This document shows, piece after piece, positions 25,878-34,278 of a stretch of 64,000 nucleotides of DNA. Source of the DNA: Azospirillum thermophilum (GTDB lineage: Bacteria; Pseudomonadota; Alphaproteobacteria; Azospirillales; Azospirillaceae). The notes beneath the pieces were generated by a model. The model had not been told where the DNA came from. It worked only from the letters and a program-made list of their open reading frames with translations, and ran no database searches. The translations under genes and the position numbers were made by a program. The stretch spans positions 1 to 64,000 of the forward strand of contig NZ_CP029354.1 in NCBI RefSeq assembly GCF_003130795.1. Direction: 5' to 3'. Numbering within the stretch: position 1 is the stretch's first letter; each line of letters starts with the position of its first letter.

Positions 25878-26880
25878 GGCTGGCGTCCCTCTGCTTGGCA
25901 TAGGCGCGGATCTGGCGCGCGACCTCCCGGAAGGTCTCGGCCCCCGGCGCGCCGGGATCGCCGGCCAGCGTGATCATGCCCGCCGCTGCCGCCTTGCCGT
26001 AGACGGTCGCCCGTGGGATCGGGGGGAAGACCGGAACCTGCTCGGCATAGGACTCGCGAAGCTCCTGCAGGGTCGCGCGGTCCTGGGTCAGGCGGTCGTT
26101 GTACATGGTCGGGATGATGCCGGCGATCCGCAGCCCGGGGTTCACCCGGCGCCGGATGCGCGTGATGGTGTCGACCAGCCGCTTGACGCCCAGCAGGGAC
26201 AGCGCCTCCGTCTGGACCGGCACGACGACCAGCTCCGCCGCCGACAGCGCGTTGGCGGTGACGAGGCCGAGGTTCGGCGCGCAGTCCATCACGACGAAGT
26301 CGTAGCTGCCGCGCAGATCGTCCAGCTTCTCCCGCAGCACCAGCCCGCCGGTGGAGTCCGCCGCCAGCTCGACATCGGCATCCGCCAGCGACAGCCCGGC
26401 CGGGACGAGGTCCAGCCCGCGCTCGCCCGTCGGAATGATGACGGAGGACAGCGGCTCCTCCGAGCGCAGCACGTAGTAGAGCGTCTTGCGCTGCTGCTCC
26501 AGCCCGACGATGGCGGCGTTGCCGACGCCGACATGGACGGTGGCGTTGCTCTGCGAGTCGCAGTCGATCAGCAGGACGCGCGCTCCGCCCTCGGTCAGCG
26601 CATAGGCGAGGTTGACGGCGGTGGCGGTCTTGCCGACCCCGCCCTTCTGGTTGGCGATGGCGAGGAAGGTGGCGCGCCGCGGCCGGTCCTCCTCCGTCCG
26701 GCCGGCCAGGAAGTCGAGCACCTGCTGCGGAATCCGCTCCGCCCCGCTCTCCCAGCGGCTGATCTTCGCCTTGGTGTAGCTGCGCCCAAGCTCCGCGTTC
26801 AGCCAGTCGGCGAACTGCGTCTGGTTCTCCCCCCGGCGCTCGCGAAGCTGACGCATCTCGTCCCCTCCGATCGGCGGCAT
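25867..26880 (-). CDS. parA: ParA partition ATPase with N-terminal helix-turn-helix
   Basis: A protein of about 337 residues. The N-terminal XRE-like helix-turn-helix (MRQLRERRGENQTQFADWLN, then KAKISRWESGAERIPQ) precedes a Walker-type ATPase with the deviant P-loop NQKGGVGKTATAVNLA and DCDSQSNATVHVG. HTH-bearing ParA proteins are type Ia partition ATPases that autoregulate the operon. ATG 26880 and ATG 26856 both have good ribosome binding sites (GGGGAGG and GGAGGGG); the second starts directly at the HTH. Plasmid-type partition beside housekeeping genes suggests a chromid or megaplasmid. Confidence 0.93.
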   Translation of the reverse strand: MPPIGGDEMRQLRERRGENQTQFADWLNAELGRSYTKAKISRWESGAERIPQQVLDFLAGRTEEDRPRRATFLAIANQKGGVGKTATAVNLAYALTEGGARVLLIDCDSQSNATVHVGVGNAAIVGLEQQRKTLYYVLRSEEPLSSVIIPTGERGLDLVPAGLSLADADVELAADSTGGLVLREKLDDLRGSYDFVVMDCAPNLGLVTANALSAAELVVVPVQTEALSLLGVKRLVDTITRIRRRVNPGLRIAGIIPTMYNDRLTQDRATLQELRESYAEQVPVFPPIPRATVYGKAAAAGMITLAGDPGAPGAETFREVARQIRAYAKQRDASHAA

Positions 26881-26987
26881 GGCCGTCCTCCCCCTGTCCT
26901 GCCCGGCCGGTAGCTGAGCAAGTTGCGGCAACCTTGTCAATGGAGGAGGCGGGAAGTTGCCGGAACCGGATCGGCGCACAGCGCCTG

Positions 26988-28097
26988 TCAGCCGGGGCAG
27001 GGAGACAGGATCCCGCCGGAGCGGCACACCTGGTCCCGGCCGCCATTCTTCGCCCGGTACATGGCGGTATCGGCGGCCTTCACCATGTCGTCGGCGGTCG
27101 GACCATCCGGTCCCAGGGTCGCGACCCCGACGCTGACGGTCAGCCGGATCATCGCCCCGCCATAGGGAATCCGCAGGTCCCGCACGGCGTCGCACAGCCG
27201 CTCGGCAAGCTGGAAGGCCCCCGCCAGCGGTGCGTTGGGCAGCAGGATGGTGAACTCCTCGCCACCGAAGCGGGCGACGAGGTCGCTCTGGCGCACCCCC
27301 TCCTGCAGCACGCGGGCAAGCGTCACCAGCACCAGATCCCCGGCACCGTGCCCATGGCCGTCGTTGATGTCCTTGAAATGGTCGACGTCCAGCAGCAGCA
27401 GCGACAGCGGCGTGCCATGCCGCCGTGCCGCCGCGGCGGCCCGGCCGGCCGCCTCGAAGAAGGCCCGGCGGTTCGCCAGGCCGGTCAGCGGATCGGTCAT
27501 GGCGGCCGTCCGCAAGGCCGCCTCGGCCTCCAGCCGCCGGGCCTCCCGCGCCAGCATGGTGCCGAGGAGGAGGATTCCCAGCACCGTGAAGGCGGAGACC
27601 GGCAGGCCGCCATGGAGGAAGATCGGCAGGGCCTGGTCCCAGGGCAGGACGAAGATGCCCACGGTGTTGACGGAGGCGGCGAGCGCCAGCAGCAGCAGGC
27701 CGGAAAGACTGAGCCGTTGCCGGTCGGGCAGGGAGCGGACGACCAGAAGCACCATGCCGCCGGCGATGGCGATCCCGGTCACGGCGGGAAGGACGCCGGC
27801 CCCGCCGACCAGCGTCCGGCCGGCGGCGACGATGGCGGCGGCGAGCAGGGTGGACAGCGTGCCGCCGAACGGAGCGGCCAGGGCGACAGGCACCACCTTG
27901 ACGTCGAGGAACACACCCGGCGCGATCGGCACCGACCGCAGCATGGCGATCACCCCGCCGGCACCGAACAGCACCCCGATCAGGACCTGCCGCAGCAGGG
28001 CGCGGCCGGTCAGGCGCTGCCGGATGGTGCCGTAGCCGAGCGCAATGAGGGCGAGAAGCCCAACCCCGTCAGCGAGTGCCGTCAGAATGTTCGTCAT
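26988..28097 (-). CDS. Membrane diguanylate cyclase (5TM-LYT-like sensor plus GGDEF)
   Basis: A 369-residue inner-membrane signalling enzyme. About six hydrophobic segments in residues 8-182 resemble the 5TM-5TMR_LYT sensor region (FDVKVVP-type loop VFLDVKVVPVALAAPFGGTL). The GGDEF domain follows from about 198 (TDPLTGLANRRAFFEAAGRA). The active site is GGEEF at 278-282, and an inhibitory RxxD site (RQSD, 269-272) lies five residues before it, so it should make cyclic di-GMP with product inhibition. No EAL domain is present. I chose ATG 28097; upstream ATGs in frame lack membrane or coding features. Confidence 0.87.
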   Translation of the reverse strand: MTNILTALADGVGLLALIALGYGTIRQRLTGRALLRQVLIGVLFGAGGVIAMLRSVPIAPGVFLDVKVVPVALAAPFGGTLSTLLAAAIVAAGRTLVGGAGVLPAVTGIAIAGGMVLLVVRSLPDRQRLSLSGLLLLALAASVNTVGIFVLPWDQALPIFLHGGLPVSAFTVLGILLLGTMLAREARRLEAEAALRTAAMTDPLTGLANRRAFFEAAGRAAAAARRHGTPLSLLLLDVDHFKDINDGHGHGAGDLVLVTLARVLQEGVRQSDLVARFGGEEFTILLPNAPLAGAFQLAERLCDAVRDLRIPYGGAMIRLTVSVGVATLGPDGPTADDMVKAADTAMYRAKNGGRDQVCRSGGILSPCPG

Positions 28098-28331
28098 GGT
28101 GCCCCGCAAGCGCCAGGCGCCAGAATAATACGGAAACCTTATTGAGGAGTTCATGGATGGAAGAGTTCGCCAGACATCCCTGCACCTTTGATTGATGGTC
28201 TCCATGGCGGACACATCACGCGGACGGGACAGCGGGCCGGTGACGCGCGGCACGGCATGATCCTTCTTCCGGGCGAACTCTTCGCTGTGCCGCCGCCAGT
28301 CTTTCGCCCGGCGGCGGCGCGCCGAGTCGCC

Positions 28332-29162
28332 TCAGCCCCTGCCGCCGAGAAAGTCGATCAGCAGCCGGTTGACGGTGTCGGCCTCCTCATGCTGGACCCA
28401 GTGGGTGGCCCGCGGCAGATGCACGACGCGGGCATCGTCGCACAGCGCCGCGGCCTCGTCGGCAAGGCTGCTGTCGAGGAAGGCGTCGCGGTCACCCCAC
28501 AGGATCAGGGTCGGCACCGGAATGCCGACGGCCGGCGGTCGGGGATTGCGGCGCAGCGCCCGGTACCAGTTCAGCATGGCGGTCAGCGCTCCCGGCCGGC
28601 CCCAGGCCTCGCGATACCGCGCCAGTTCGTCCGCGGAGAAGGTGCCGCGGCGGCTGGTGGCGCAGAGCGCCCGCTCTGCCATGCGGAACCCGCCGGCCCG
28701 GATCAGCCGCTCCGGCAGGACCGGTAGCTGGAACAGGCCGACATACCAGCTCTTCAGAAGCTGTGCCGGGTGCCGGGCCATGTGCGGGCGCAGCGTGGCG
28801 GGGTGGGGCGCGTTCAGGACGACCAGCCGGTCGAGCCGGTAGGGATGCATCAGGCCGATCCACCAGGCGACGATGCCGCCCCAGTCATGTCCGACCAGAT
28901 GGAATCTCTCCCACCCCTCGGCATCCGCCAGCCGCAGGATGTCGCCGGTGAGCTGCCCGATCCGGTAATCCGCGATCCGCTGCGGCTTGTCGCTGAGATT
29001 GTAGCCGCGCTGGTCGGGGGCCAGCACGCGGAACCCCGCCCCGGCCAGCGGTCCGATCTGGTTGCGCCAGCCGTGGCTGAACTCCGGAAAGCCATGCAGC
29101 AGGATCACCGGCGTCCCGTCCGCCGGTCCGGCCTTCAGCACATGCAGATGGATCGTCTTCAT
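28332..29162 (-). CDS. Alpha/beta hydrolase (epoxide-hydrolase-like)
   Basis: A 276-residue alpha/beta-fold hydrolase. The oxyanion motif HGFPEF lies near residue 25. The nucleophile elbow GHDWGG near 95 uses Asp, typical of epoxide hydrolases and haloalkane dehalogenases. The late acid region LILWGDRDAFLD and the catalytic His in THWVQHEE near the C-terminus complete the triad. ATG 29162 has GGGGGAG upstream; the longer open frame is not supported. The substrate is unknown, and the next gene on the same strand (EamA) lies 94 bp upstream. Confidence 0.87.
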   Translation of the reverse strand: MKTIHLHVLKAGPADGTPVILLHGFPEFSHGWRNQIGPLAGAGFRVLAPDQRGYNLSDKPQRIADYRIGQLTGDILRLADAEGWERFHLVGHDWGGIVAWWIGLMHPYRLDRLVVLNAPHPATLRPHMARHPAQLLKSWYVGLFQLPVLPERLIRAGGFRMAERALCATSRRGTFSADELARYREAWGRPGALTAMLNWYRALRRNPRPPAVGIPVPTLILWGDRDAFLDSSLADEAAALCDDARVVHLPRATHWVQHEEADTVNRLLIDFLGGRG

Positions 29163-29256
29163 CTCCGCTCCCCCGGGGCAAGCCGCCTTGGCGACATGGC
29201 GCGCGCGGCGCCCTTGGCAAGGCGGAGCCCCGGCCGGAACGGGGCGGGCGGGGAGG

Positions 29257-30204
29257 CTATGCCCGGCGCCGCATCCGTTCGCGATGCGCGGTATAGAGGC
29301 CGCTGGCGGCGATGATGGCGGTGCCGACGAAGGTCCAGGCGTCGGGAATGGCGCTGAACACCAGATAGCCGAGCGAGGCCGACCAGATGAGCTGGACATA
29401 GGAGAAGGGGGCCAGCAGCGAGGCGCTGCCGAACCGGTAGGCGACCACCATCATGTACTGCCCGATGGTGGAGACGACGCCGATCCCCAGCCCCAGCAGC
29501 ATCTCGAACCCGGTGGGCATCCGCATGTCGAAGGGCAGCAGGACGCTCAGCACCACGAAGCCGGTCAGCGACGTCCAGACCAGCGTCGTCGCCGTGTCCT
29601 CATGACCGCTCATCTTGCGGGTGATGACGATGCCGCAGGCCCAGCTCATCGCCGACAGGACGGGAAAGATCGCGGCGGGCTGGAAGGCCGCCCCGCCCGG
29701 CCGGGCGACGATCAGGACGCCCATCAACCCGACCAGCACGGCGATCCAGCGCCGGATCCCGACCCGCTCGCCCAGCAGCGGGATCGACAGGGCGGTGACG
29801 AAGGTCGGCGAGATGTAGCTGATCGCCGCCGCCTCGGCCATCGGCAGGCTGCGTACGGCGAAGATGAAGAACAGCGCCGACCCCAGCATGCCGAGCCCGC
29901 GCAGGATCTGCAGCACCGGCCGCTGCGTGCGGATCACCCTGGGCCCGCCGCCGAAGGCCATGGCGAGCGGCAGCACGATCACCGTGAAGACGGCGTAGCG
30001 CATCCAGCCGATCTCGATCGACGGCAGGGTCTGGTTCAGGTACTTCGCCATCGCGTCCGAACAGGAAAAGAACGCGACCGCCAGGACGACCATGAGGATG
30101 CCGCGGACCGGGTCGTCGCGCCGGGGCGCCGGAATGGACGCGGCTTCGGCCGCGGCCTCCACCGGCGGGGTGGGGGCGGGCTCGCTGGGACGATGATCTG
30201 GCAT
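29257..30204 (-). CDS. EamA/DMT-family transporter
   Basis: A 315-residue inner-membrane protein with a ~35-residue cytosolic N-terminus and ten hydrophobic segments arranged as two EamA repeats (about 45-175 and 185-310). Signatures are RGILMVVLAVAFFSCSDAMA and MAEAAAISYISPTFVTALSI. Family members export or import metabolites. I chose ATG 30204; the longer frame upstream has no membrane or coding character. A GntR-type operator lies about 180 bp upstream and matches one in front of kduI, which may link this transporter to uronate metabolism. Confidence 0.85.
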   Translation of the reverse strand: MPDHRPSEPAPTPPVEAAAEAASIPAPRRDDPVRGILMVVLAVAFFSCSDAMAKYLNQTLPSIEIGWMRYAVFTVIVLPLAMAFGGGPRVIRTQRPVLQILRGLGMLGSALFFIFAVRSLPMAEAAAISYISPTFVTALSIPLLGERVGIRRWIAVLVGLMGVLIVARPGGAAFQPAAIFPVLSAMSWACGIVITRKMSGHEDTATTLVWTSLTGFVVLSVLLPFDMRMPTGFEMLLGLGIGVVSTIGQYMMVVAYRFGSASLLAPFSYVQLIWSASLGYLVFSAIPDAWTFVGTAIIAASGLYTAHRERMRRRA

Positions 30205-30555
30205 GGCGTGGGATCGACCGGAAAACGGGAAAGGGCAGGAACGCCGCAAGTGCCGGAAAGCTGCAGGCACCGAAGGAAAGTGGGCCACTGGAGGGGGGAT
30301 TCCAGTGGCCCGAAGTTCATAGAGGAACGCAACACAGCAGACGAGACCCGATCCACGAAATCCCGTCATGACTGAACCGCTTATCACAATACTAGTATAT
30401 CAATCCGCAGGCAAGCGCTTTCCTCGCTCCGTCCGGCGGGATGGGAAGGAGGTGCGGCGAAACGTGGCAGGAGGGGTGTAGCCGGGCACGCGTTTGACGC
30501 GCGGCGCCGCGCGCGGCTATATAGCAGCAAACAACAATCTGCCGGCCCAGCCTTC
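30205..30555. other. Intergenic region containing a GntR-type operator
   Basis: The divergent promoter region between the EamA transporter and the GntR regulator gene. Apart from the operator at 30384-30403 no gene or hairpin with a T run is evident. Confidence 0.5.
30384..30403. promoter_or_regulatory. GntR/FCD-type operator, site 1
   Basis: On the minus strand this reads TTGATATACTAGTATTGTGA. It is centred on the palindrome ATACTAGTAT and approaches the ideal TTGATATACTAGTATATCAA. The 14-mer ACTAGTATATCAAT (30391-30404) is shared exactly with the site before kduI (32350-32363), pointing to one regulator for both. Confidence 0.72.
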
Positions 30556-31344
30556 ATGCCGCCGGCCTGCCGAGCGGGAGCGGTGTTGACGAAGATCGTG
30601 GACATTGGATCGGCCGATGGCAAGACAGCACGCACGGCCCGTCCGCGCGGCCGGCAGGCGGCGAAGCCGGCCGCCCGCCCCGCCCGGCGCGGCGCGACGG
30701 CGGCTGCCAGCATCTACCGCGACCTGCGCACCGAAATCCTGTCGCTGCAGCGCAAGCCGGGCGAGGCGATCGTCGAGAAGCAGATTGCCGAGTCCTACGG
30801 CGTCAGCCGCACGCCGGTGCGCGAGGCGGTGCTGAAGCTGGCCGACGAAGGGCTGATCGAGATTTTCCCGCAGTCGGGGACCATCGTCTCGCGCATCCCG
30901 GTCGCCACCCTGCCGGAGGCGATCGCCATCCGGCGCGTCCTGGAGGAGGCGACCGTCCGCTATGCCGCCGAACGCGCCACCCGCAGCCAGATCGCCCGGC
31001 TGCGCGCCTGCCTGGAGGAGCAGCGCGAGCGCGAGACCGCCGGCGACCGCGAGGGTTTCCATCAGGCGGACGAGGCGTTCCATGCCCTGCTGGCCGAGGT
31101 CTCGGGGTATCCCGGCTTCTGGCCGGTGATCCAGCAGGTGAAGGTACAGGTGGACCGGTTCCGCCGGCTGACCCTGCCGGTCCCCGGCCGGATGGGCAAG
31201 GTGGTGCTGGAGCACGAGGCGATCGTGGAGGCCGTCGCCGCCCACGATCCGGAGGAGGCGGCCAGGGCGCTGAACATCCATCTGGACGACCTGCAGACCG
31301 CCATCGTCGATGCGCAGGAAGCCAACCCGCTCTATTTCTCGTAA
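30556..31344 (+). CDS. GntR-family regulator (FadR/FCD subfamily)
   Basis: A regulator of up to 262 residues. A basic, disordered N-terminus precedes the winged helix (about 50-115, ASIYRDLRTEILSLQRKPGE, then YGVSRTPVREAVLKLADEGL). The FCD ligand-binding domain follows (about 125-245), with helices such as RRVLEEATVRYAAERATRSQ and metal-ligand-type residues (HQADEAFHALL, HEAIVEAVAAHD). ATG 30556 opens the frame, but TTG 30586 with GGGAG six bases upstream is a credible start. It converges on kduI; matching operators before kduI and before its own/EamA promoter suggest it regulates both. Confidence 0.88.
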   Translation: MPPACRAGAVLTKIVDIGSADGKTARTARPRGRQAAKPAARPARRGATAAASIYRDLRTEILSLQRKPGEAIVEKQIAESYGVSRTPVREAVLKLADEGLIEIFPQSGTIVSRIPVATLPEAIAIRRVLEEATVRYAAERATRSQIARLRACLEEQRERETAGDREGFHQADEAFHALLAEVSGYPGFWPVIQQVKVQVDRFRRLTLPVPGRMGKVVLEHEAIVEAVAAHDPEEAARALNIHLDDLQTAIVDAQEANPLYFS

Positions 31345-31409
31345 CCTGCCGCGGAAGGTGGGCGCTTGAACGGTCCTGCCCAAGCGCTCCCCCTGATCAG
31401 CGCAGGTGA

Positions 31410-32246
31410 TCAGCGCAGCGTTTCCATCGCCACCCAGTCCATGTCCGTATAATCGACGTTGTCGCCGCCCATGCCCCAGATGAAGGCATAGTTGCTGGTG
31501 CCGACGCCGGAATGGATCGACCAGCTCGGCGAGATCACCGTCTGCTCGTTCTTCACCACGAGGTGCCGGGTCTCGGTCGGTTCGCCCAGCAGATGGAAGA
31601 CGCGGGCGTCCTCCGCCAGGTCGAAGTAGAAGTAGACCTCGCAGCGGCGGCCATGGGTGTGGGCCGGCATGGTGTTCCACATGCTGCCCGGCTCGAGCTG
31701 GGTCAGCCCCATGACGAGCTGGCAGGTATCGCAGATGCCCGGCAGGATGTACTGGTTGATGACGCGCTTGTTCGACTTGGCGGCGTCGCCGACCGCCATG
31801 GTCTTCGCCTGGGCGGCGGTGATCAGGCGCGTCTCGCAGCGGGCATGGGCCGGCGTGCTCATGACGTAGAAGCGCGCGGGATTGGCCGGATCGACGCTCT
31901 CGAACCGGACGTCGGCGGTGTCCTTGCCGATGTAGATGGCGTCGCGGTTGGCAAGCTCGAACACGGCGCCATCGGCCACCACGCGGCCGGGGCCGCCGAT
32001 GTTGAAGGCCCCCAGCTCGCGCCGCGCCAGGAAGGTGGGAGAGCCGATCTCCTTCGGGGCGGTCAGCGCCACGCTCCCGGTCGTCGGAAGGACGCCGCCG
32101 ACCACCACGCGGTCGATCGTGCTGTAGGTCAGCAGGATCCCGTTCGGCTCGAACAGGCTCTCCATCAGGAAGTGACGGCGCAGCGTCTCGGTGTCGTAGC
32201 GCTTCGCATCCTCGGGATGCGTGGCGTAGCGGAGGTCGATCTTCAT
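31410..32246 (-). CDS. kduI: 5-keto-4-deoxyuronate isomerase
   Basis: A 278-residue cupin-fold enzyme of exact family length. It isomerises 4-deoxy-L-threo-5-hexosulose uronate to 3-deoxy-D-glycero-2,5-hexodiulosonate in pectin and oligogalacturonate breakdown. The zinc ligands are visible: two His and a Glu in AHTHGRRCEVYFYF and the later His in PSWSIHSGVGTSNYAFIWG. The N-terminus MKIDLRYATHPEDAKRYDTE is typical. No kduD follows; the neighbours are a convergent GntR regulator and an upstream operator, so expression is probably induced by a uronate. Confidence 0.95.
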   Translation of the reverse strand: MKIDLRYATHPEDAKRYDTETLRRHFLMESLFEPNGILLTYSTIDRVVVGGVLPTTGSVALTAPKEIGSPTFLARRELGAFNIGGPGRVVADGAVFELANRDAIYIGKDTADVRFESVDPANPARFYVMSTPAHARCETRLITAAQAKTMAVGDAAKSNKRVINQYILPGICDTCQLVMGLTQLEPGSMWNTMPAHTHGRRCEVYFYFDLAEDARVFHLLGEPTETRHLVVKNEQTVISPSWSIHSGVGTSNYAFIWGMGGDNVDYTDMDWVAMETLR

Positions 32247-32342
32247 GGCTTCTCCCGGATGGCTCGGCTGCAGCCGCCGAGGCCGGCCTGTCCGCGACCG
32301 GAGGGCCGCAAGGGGGCCTGGGCGGGATGCACCGTACAGCTG

Positions 32343-32362
32343 GCAATCTACTAGTATATCAA
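32343..32362. promoter_or_regulatory. GntR/FCD-type operator, site 2, upstream of kduI
   Basis: On the minus strand this reads TTGATATACTAGTAGATTGC, 97 bp before the kduI start codon. It shares TTGATATACTAGTA with site 1 at 30384-30403. This pair of matching sites in an otherwise G+C-rich region supports a local GntR regulon. Confidence 0.75.
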
Positions 32363-32405
32363 TTAAGCCCGGCCAAAGGAAACCCCCGCTGCGGACATAT
32401 CCCCC

Positions 32406-34073
32406 TCAGCCCGGCGCGCCGGCACGCTCCAGGATGGCGTCCGTGTCGGTTCCCGGCGGCAGCGTGCCGAACAGGTGGCCCCAGTCGCCGCCCAGCCGGC
32501 TGGCGCAGAAGGCGTCCGCCACCGCCGGCGGGGCATGGCGCAGCAGCAGCCCGGCCTGGAGCGCCAGCGCCAGCCGCTCGACCAGCCGCCGGGCCTGCGG
32601 AACCAGCGCGGCGGGATCCGTCAGCATCGACCGGATCCCCGCCACCCAGCCGTCGAGACGGGCATCCATCCCCCGGGTAGCCGCCAGCTCGGTCTCCAGC
32701 GCGGCGAGTGCCGCCGGCTCGCGGTCCAGCGTGCGCAGGACGTCCAGCGCGATCACGTTGCCCGACCCCTCCCAGATCGCGTTCAGCGGCGCCTCGCGGT
32801 AGAGGCGGGGCATGATGCCGTCCTCGACGTAGCCGTTCCCGCCATGGCACTCCAGCGCCTCGTAGACGAGGGCGGGGCAACGCTTGGCGACCCAGTATTT
32901 CATGATGGCGACGGCCAGCCGCGCGAAGGCGCGGGCGGCCGGGTCCGCCTCCCCCGCGTCGAAGGCGCGGGCGACCCGCAGCACCAGCGCGACGGCCGCC
33001 TCGCTCTCCAGCGCCAGATCGGCCAGAACCGGACGCATCAGCGGCTGACGGATCAGCAGGTCGCCGAAGGCGGACCGGTGGCCGGCGTGGTGGAGCGCCC
33101 GCGACAGCGCCGCGCGCATCAGACCGGCGGCGGCATAGCCGCAGTCGAGCCGCGTGTGATGCACCATCTCGATGATGCCGGCGACGCCGCGCCCCTCCTC
33201 CCCGATCATCACCGCCTCGGCGCCGTCGTAGTCGATCTCGGCGGAGGCGTTGGAGCGGTTGCCCAGCTTGTCCTTCAGCCGCTGGATGCGGATGGCGTTG
33301 CGCGTGCCGTCCGGCAGCCAGCGCGGCACCAGGAAGCAGGACAGCCCGCCGCCGGTCCGGGCCAGCGTCAGGAAAGCGTCGGACATCGGGGCGGAGCAGA
33401 ACCATTTGTGCCCGGTCAGCCGGTAGGGGCGTCCGGCGCCACCGCCGTCCAGCGGGTGGGCGACGGTCGTGTTGGCCCGCACGTCGGAGCCGCCCTGCTT
33501 CTCGGTCATCGCCATGCCGATGGTGGCGCCGGTCTTCTCGACCGCCGGGATGAAGCGGGGGTCGTAGCGGTCGGACAGCAGGCGCGGCAGCCACTCCGCC
33601 GCCAGTTCCGGCTGGCGTTTCAGCGCCGGCACCGCCGCGTAGGTCATGGCGACCGGACAGAGTACGCCAGCCTCCGCCTGGGTCATCAGATACCCCATCG
33701 CGGCATGCGCGACATGGCCGCCCGGACGGCCCGCGGTCCAGGCGATGGCCTGGATGCGGTGGCGGAAGGCGGTCTCCATCAGGCTGTGGTAGGCGGGATG
33801 GAACTCGACCTCGTCGATCCGCCGGCCATAGCGGTCGAAGGGACGGAACTCCGGCGGATGGCGGTTGGCCTGCTCGCCCCACTCCATCACCCCGGCGCTG
33901 CCCGCCTCGGCACCGAGGGATGCCAGCGCCTCCTCCGCCCAGCCGGCCCCCTCGCGCCGCACCGCCTCGCGCAGCGCGGTATCGGTCCGCCAGAGGTCGC
34001 AGGGCGCATAGTCCGGTGGCTGGTTGGTGACCGTGTGGGTCGCCAGCGTCTCGCTCGGTGCGCGATGGGCCAT
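32406..34073 (-). CDS. aidB: Acyl-CoA dehydrogenase family protein, AidB-like
   Basis: A 555-residue flavoprotein of the AidB branch of acyl-CoA dehydrogenases. Typical AidB features are the long N-terminal extension (THTVTNQPPDYAPCDLWRTD), GMAMTEKQGGSDVRANTTVA, the KLGNRSNASAEIDYD segment and CHGGNGYVEDGIMPRLYREA near the flavin site, followed by WEGSGNVIALDVLR. In E. coli AidB binds DNA and belongs to the alkylation response; the natural substrate is unsettled. ATG 34073 has AGGAGAGG seven bases upstream; MSNNQ at 34100 is a weaker alternative. Confidence 0.9.
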   Translation of the reverse strand: MAHRAPSETLATHTVTNQPPDYAPCDLWRTDTALREAVRREGAGWAEEALASLGAEAGSAGVMEWGEQANRHPPEFRPFDRYGRRIDEVEFHPAYHSLMETAFRHRIQAIAWTAGRPGGHVAHAAMGYLMTQAEAGVLCPVAMTYAAVPALKRQPELAAEWLPRLLSDRYDPRFIPAVEKTGATIGMAMTEKQGGSDVRANTTVAHPLDGGGAGRPYRLTGHKWFCSAPMSDAFLTLARTGGGLSCFLVPRWLPDGTRNAIRIQRLKDKLGNRSNASAEIDYDGAEAVMIGEEGRGVAGIIEMVHHTRLDCGYAAAGLMRAALSRALHHAGHRSAFGDLLIRQPLMRPVLADLALESEAAVALVLRVARAFDAGEADPAARAFARLAVAIMKYWVAKRCPALVYEALECHGGNGYVEDGIMPRLYREAPLNAIWEGSGNVIALDVLRTLDREPAALAALETELAATRGMDARLDGWVAGIRSMLTDPAALVPQARRLVERLALALQAGLLLRHAPPAVADAFCASRLGGDWGHLFGTLPPGTDTDAILERAGAPG

Positions 34074-34278
34074 GGCCGTCCTCTCCTGATTGTTTGACAT
34101 CCTGGCATTATGCGCCGCGGCCGCGCGCCGGCGAAGGGGAGGGGAGCGGCGCGAGCCGGCTCCATCGGGGGTGCCGCCGATTGGGTGCCGGCCCACTTCG
34201 CGATAGTCTTGACCGACCGGAGCCTGCATGCCCCATCTCAGGCACGAGCACCCCTCCGCCGGGAACGAGGCGCCCTTG

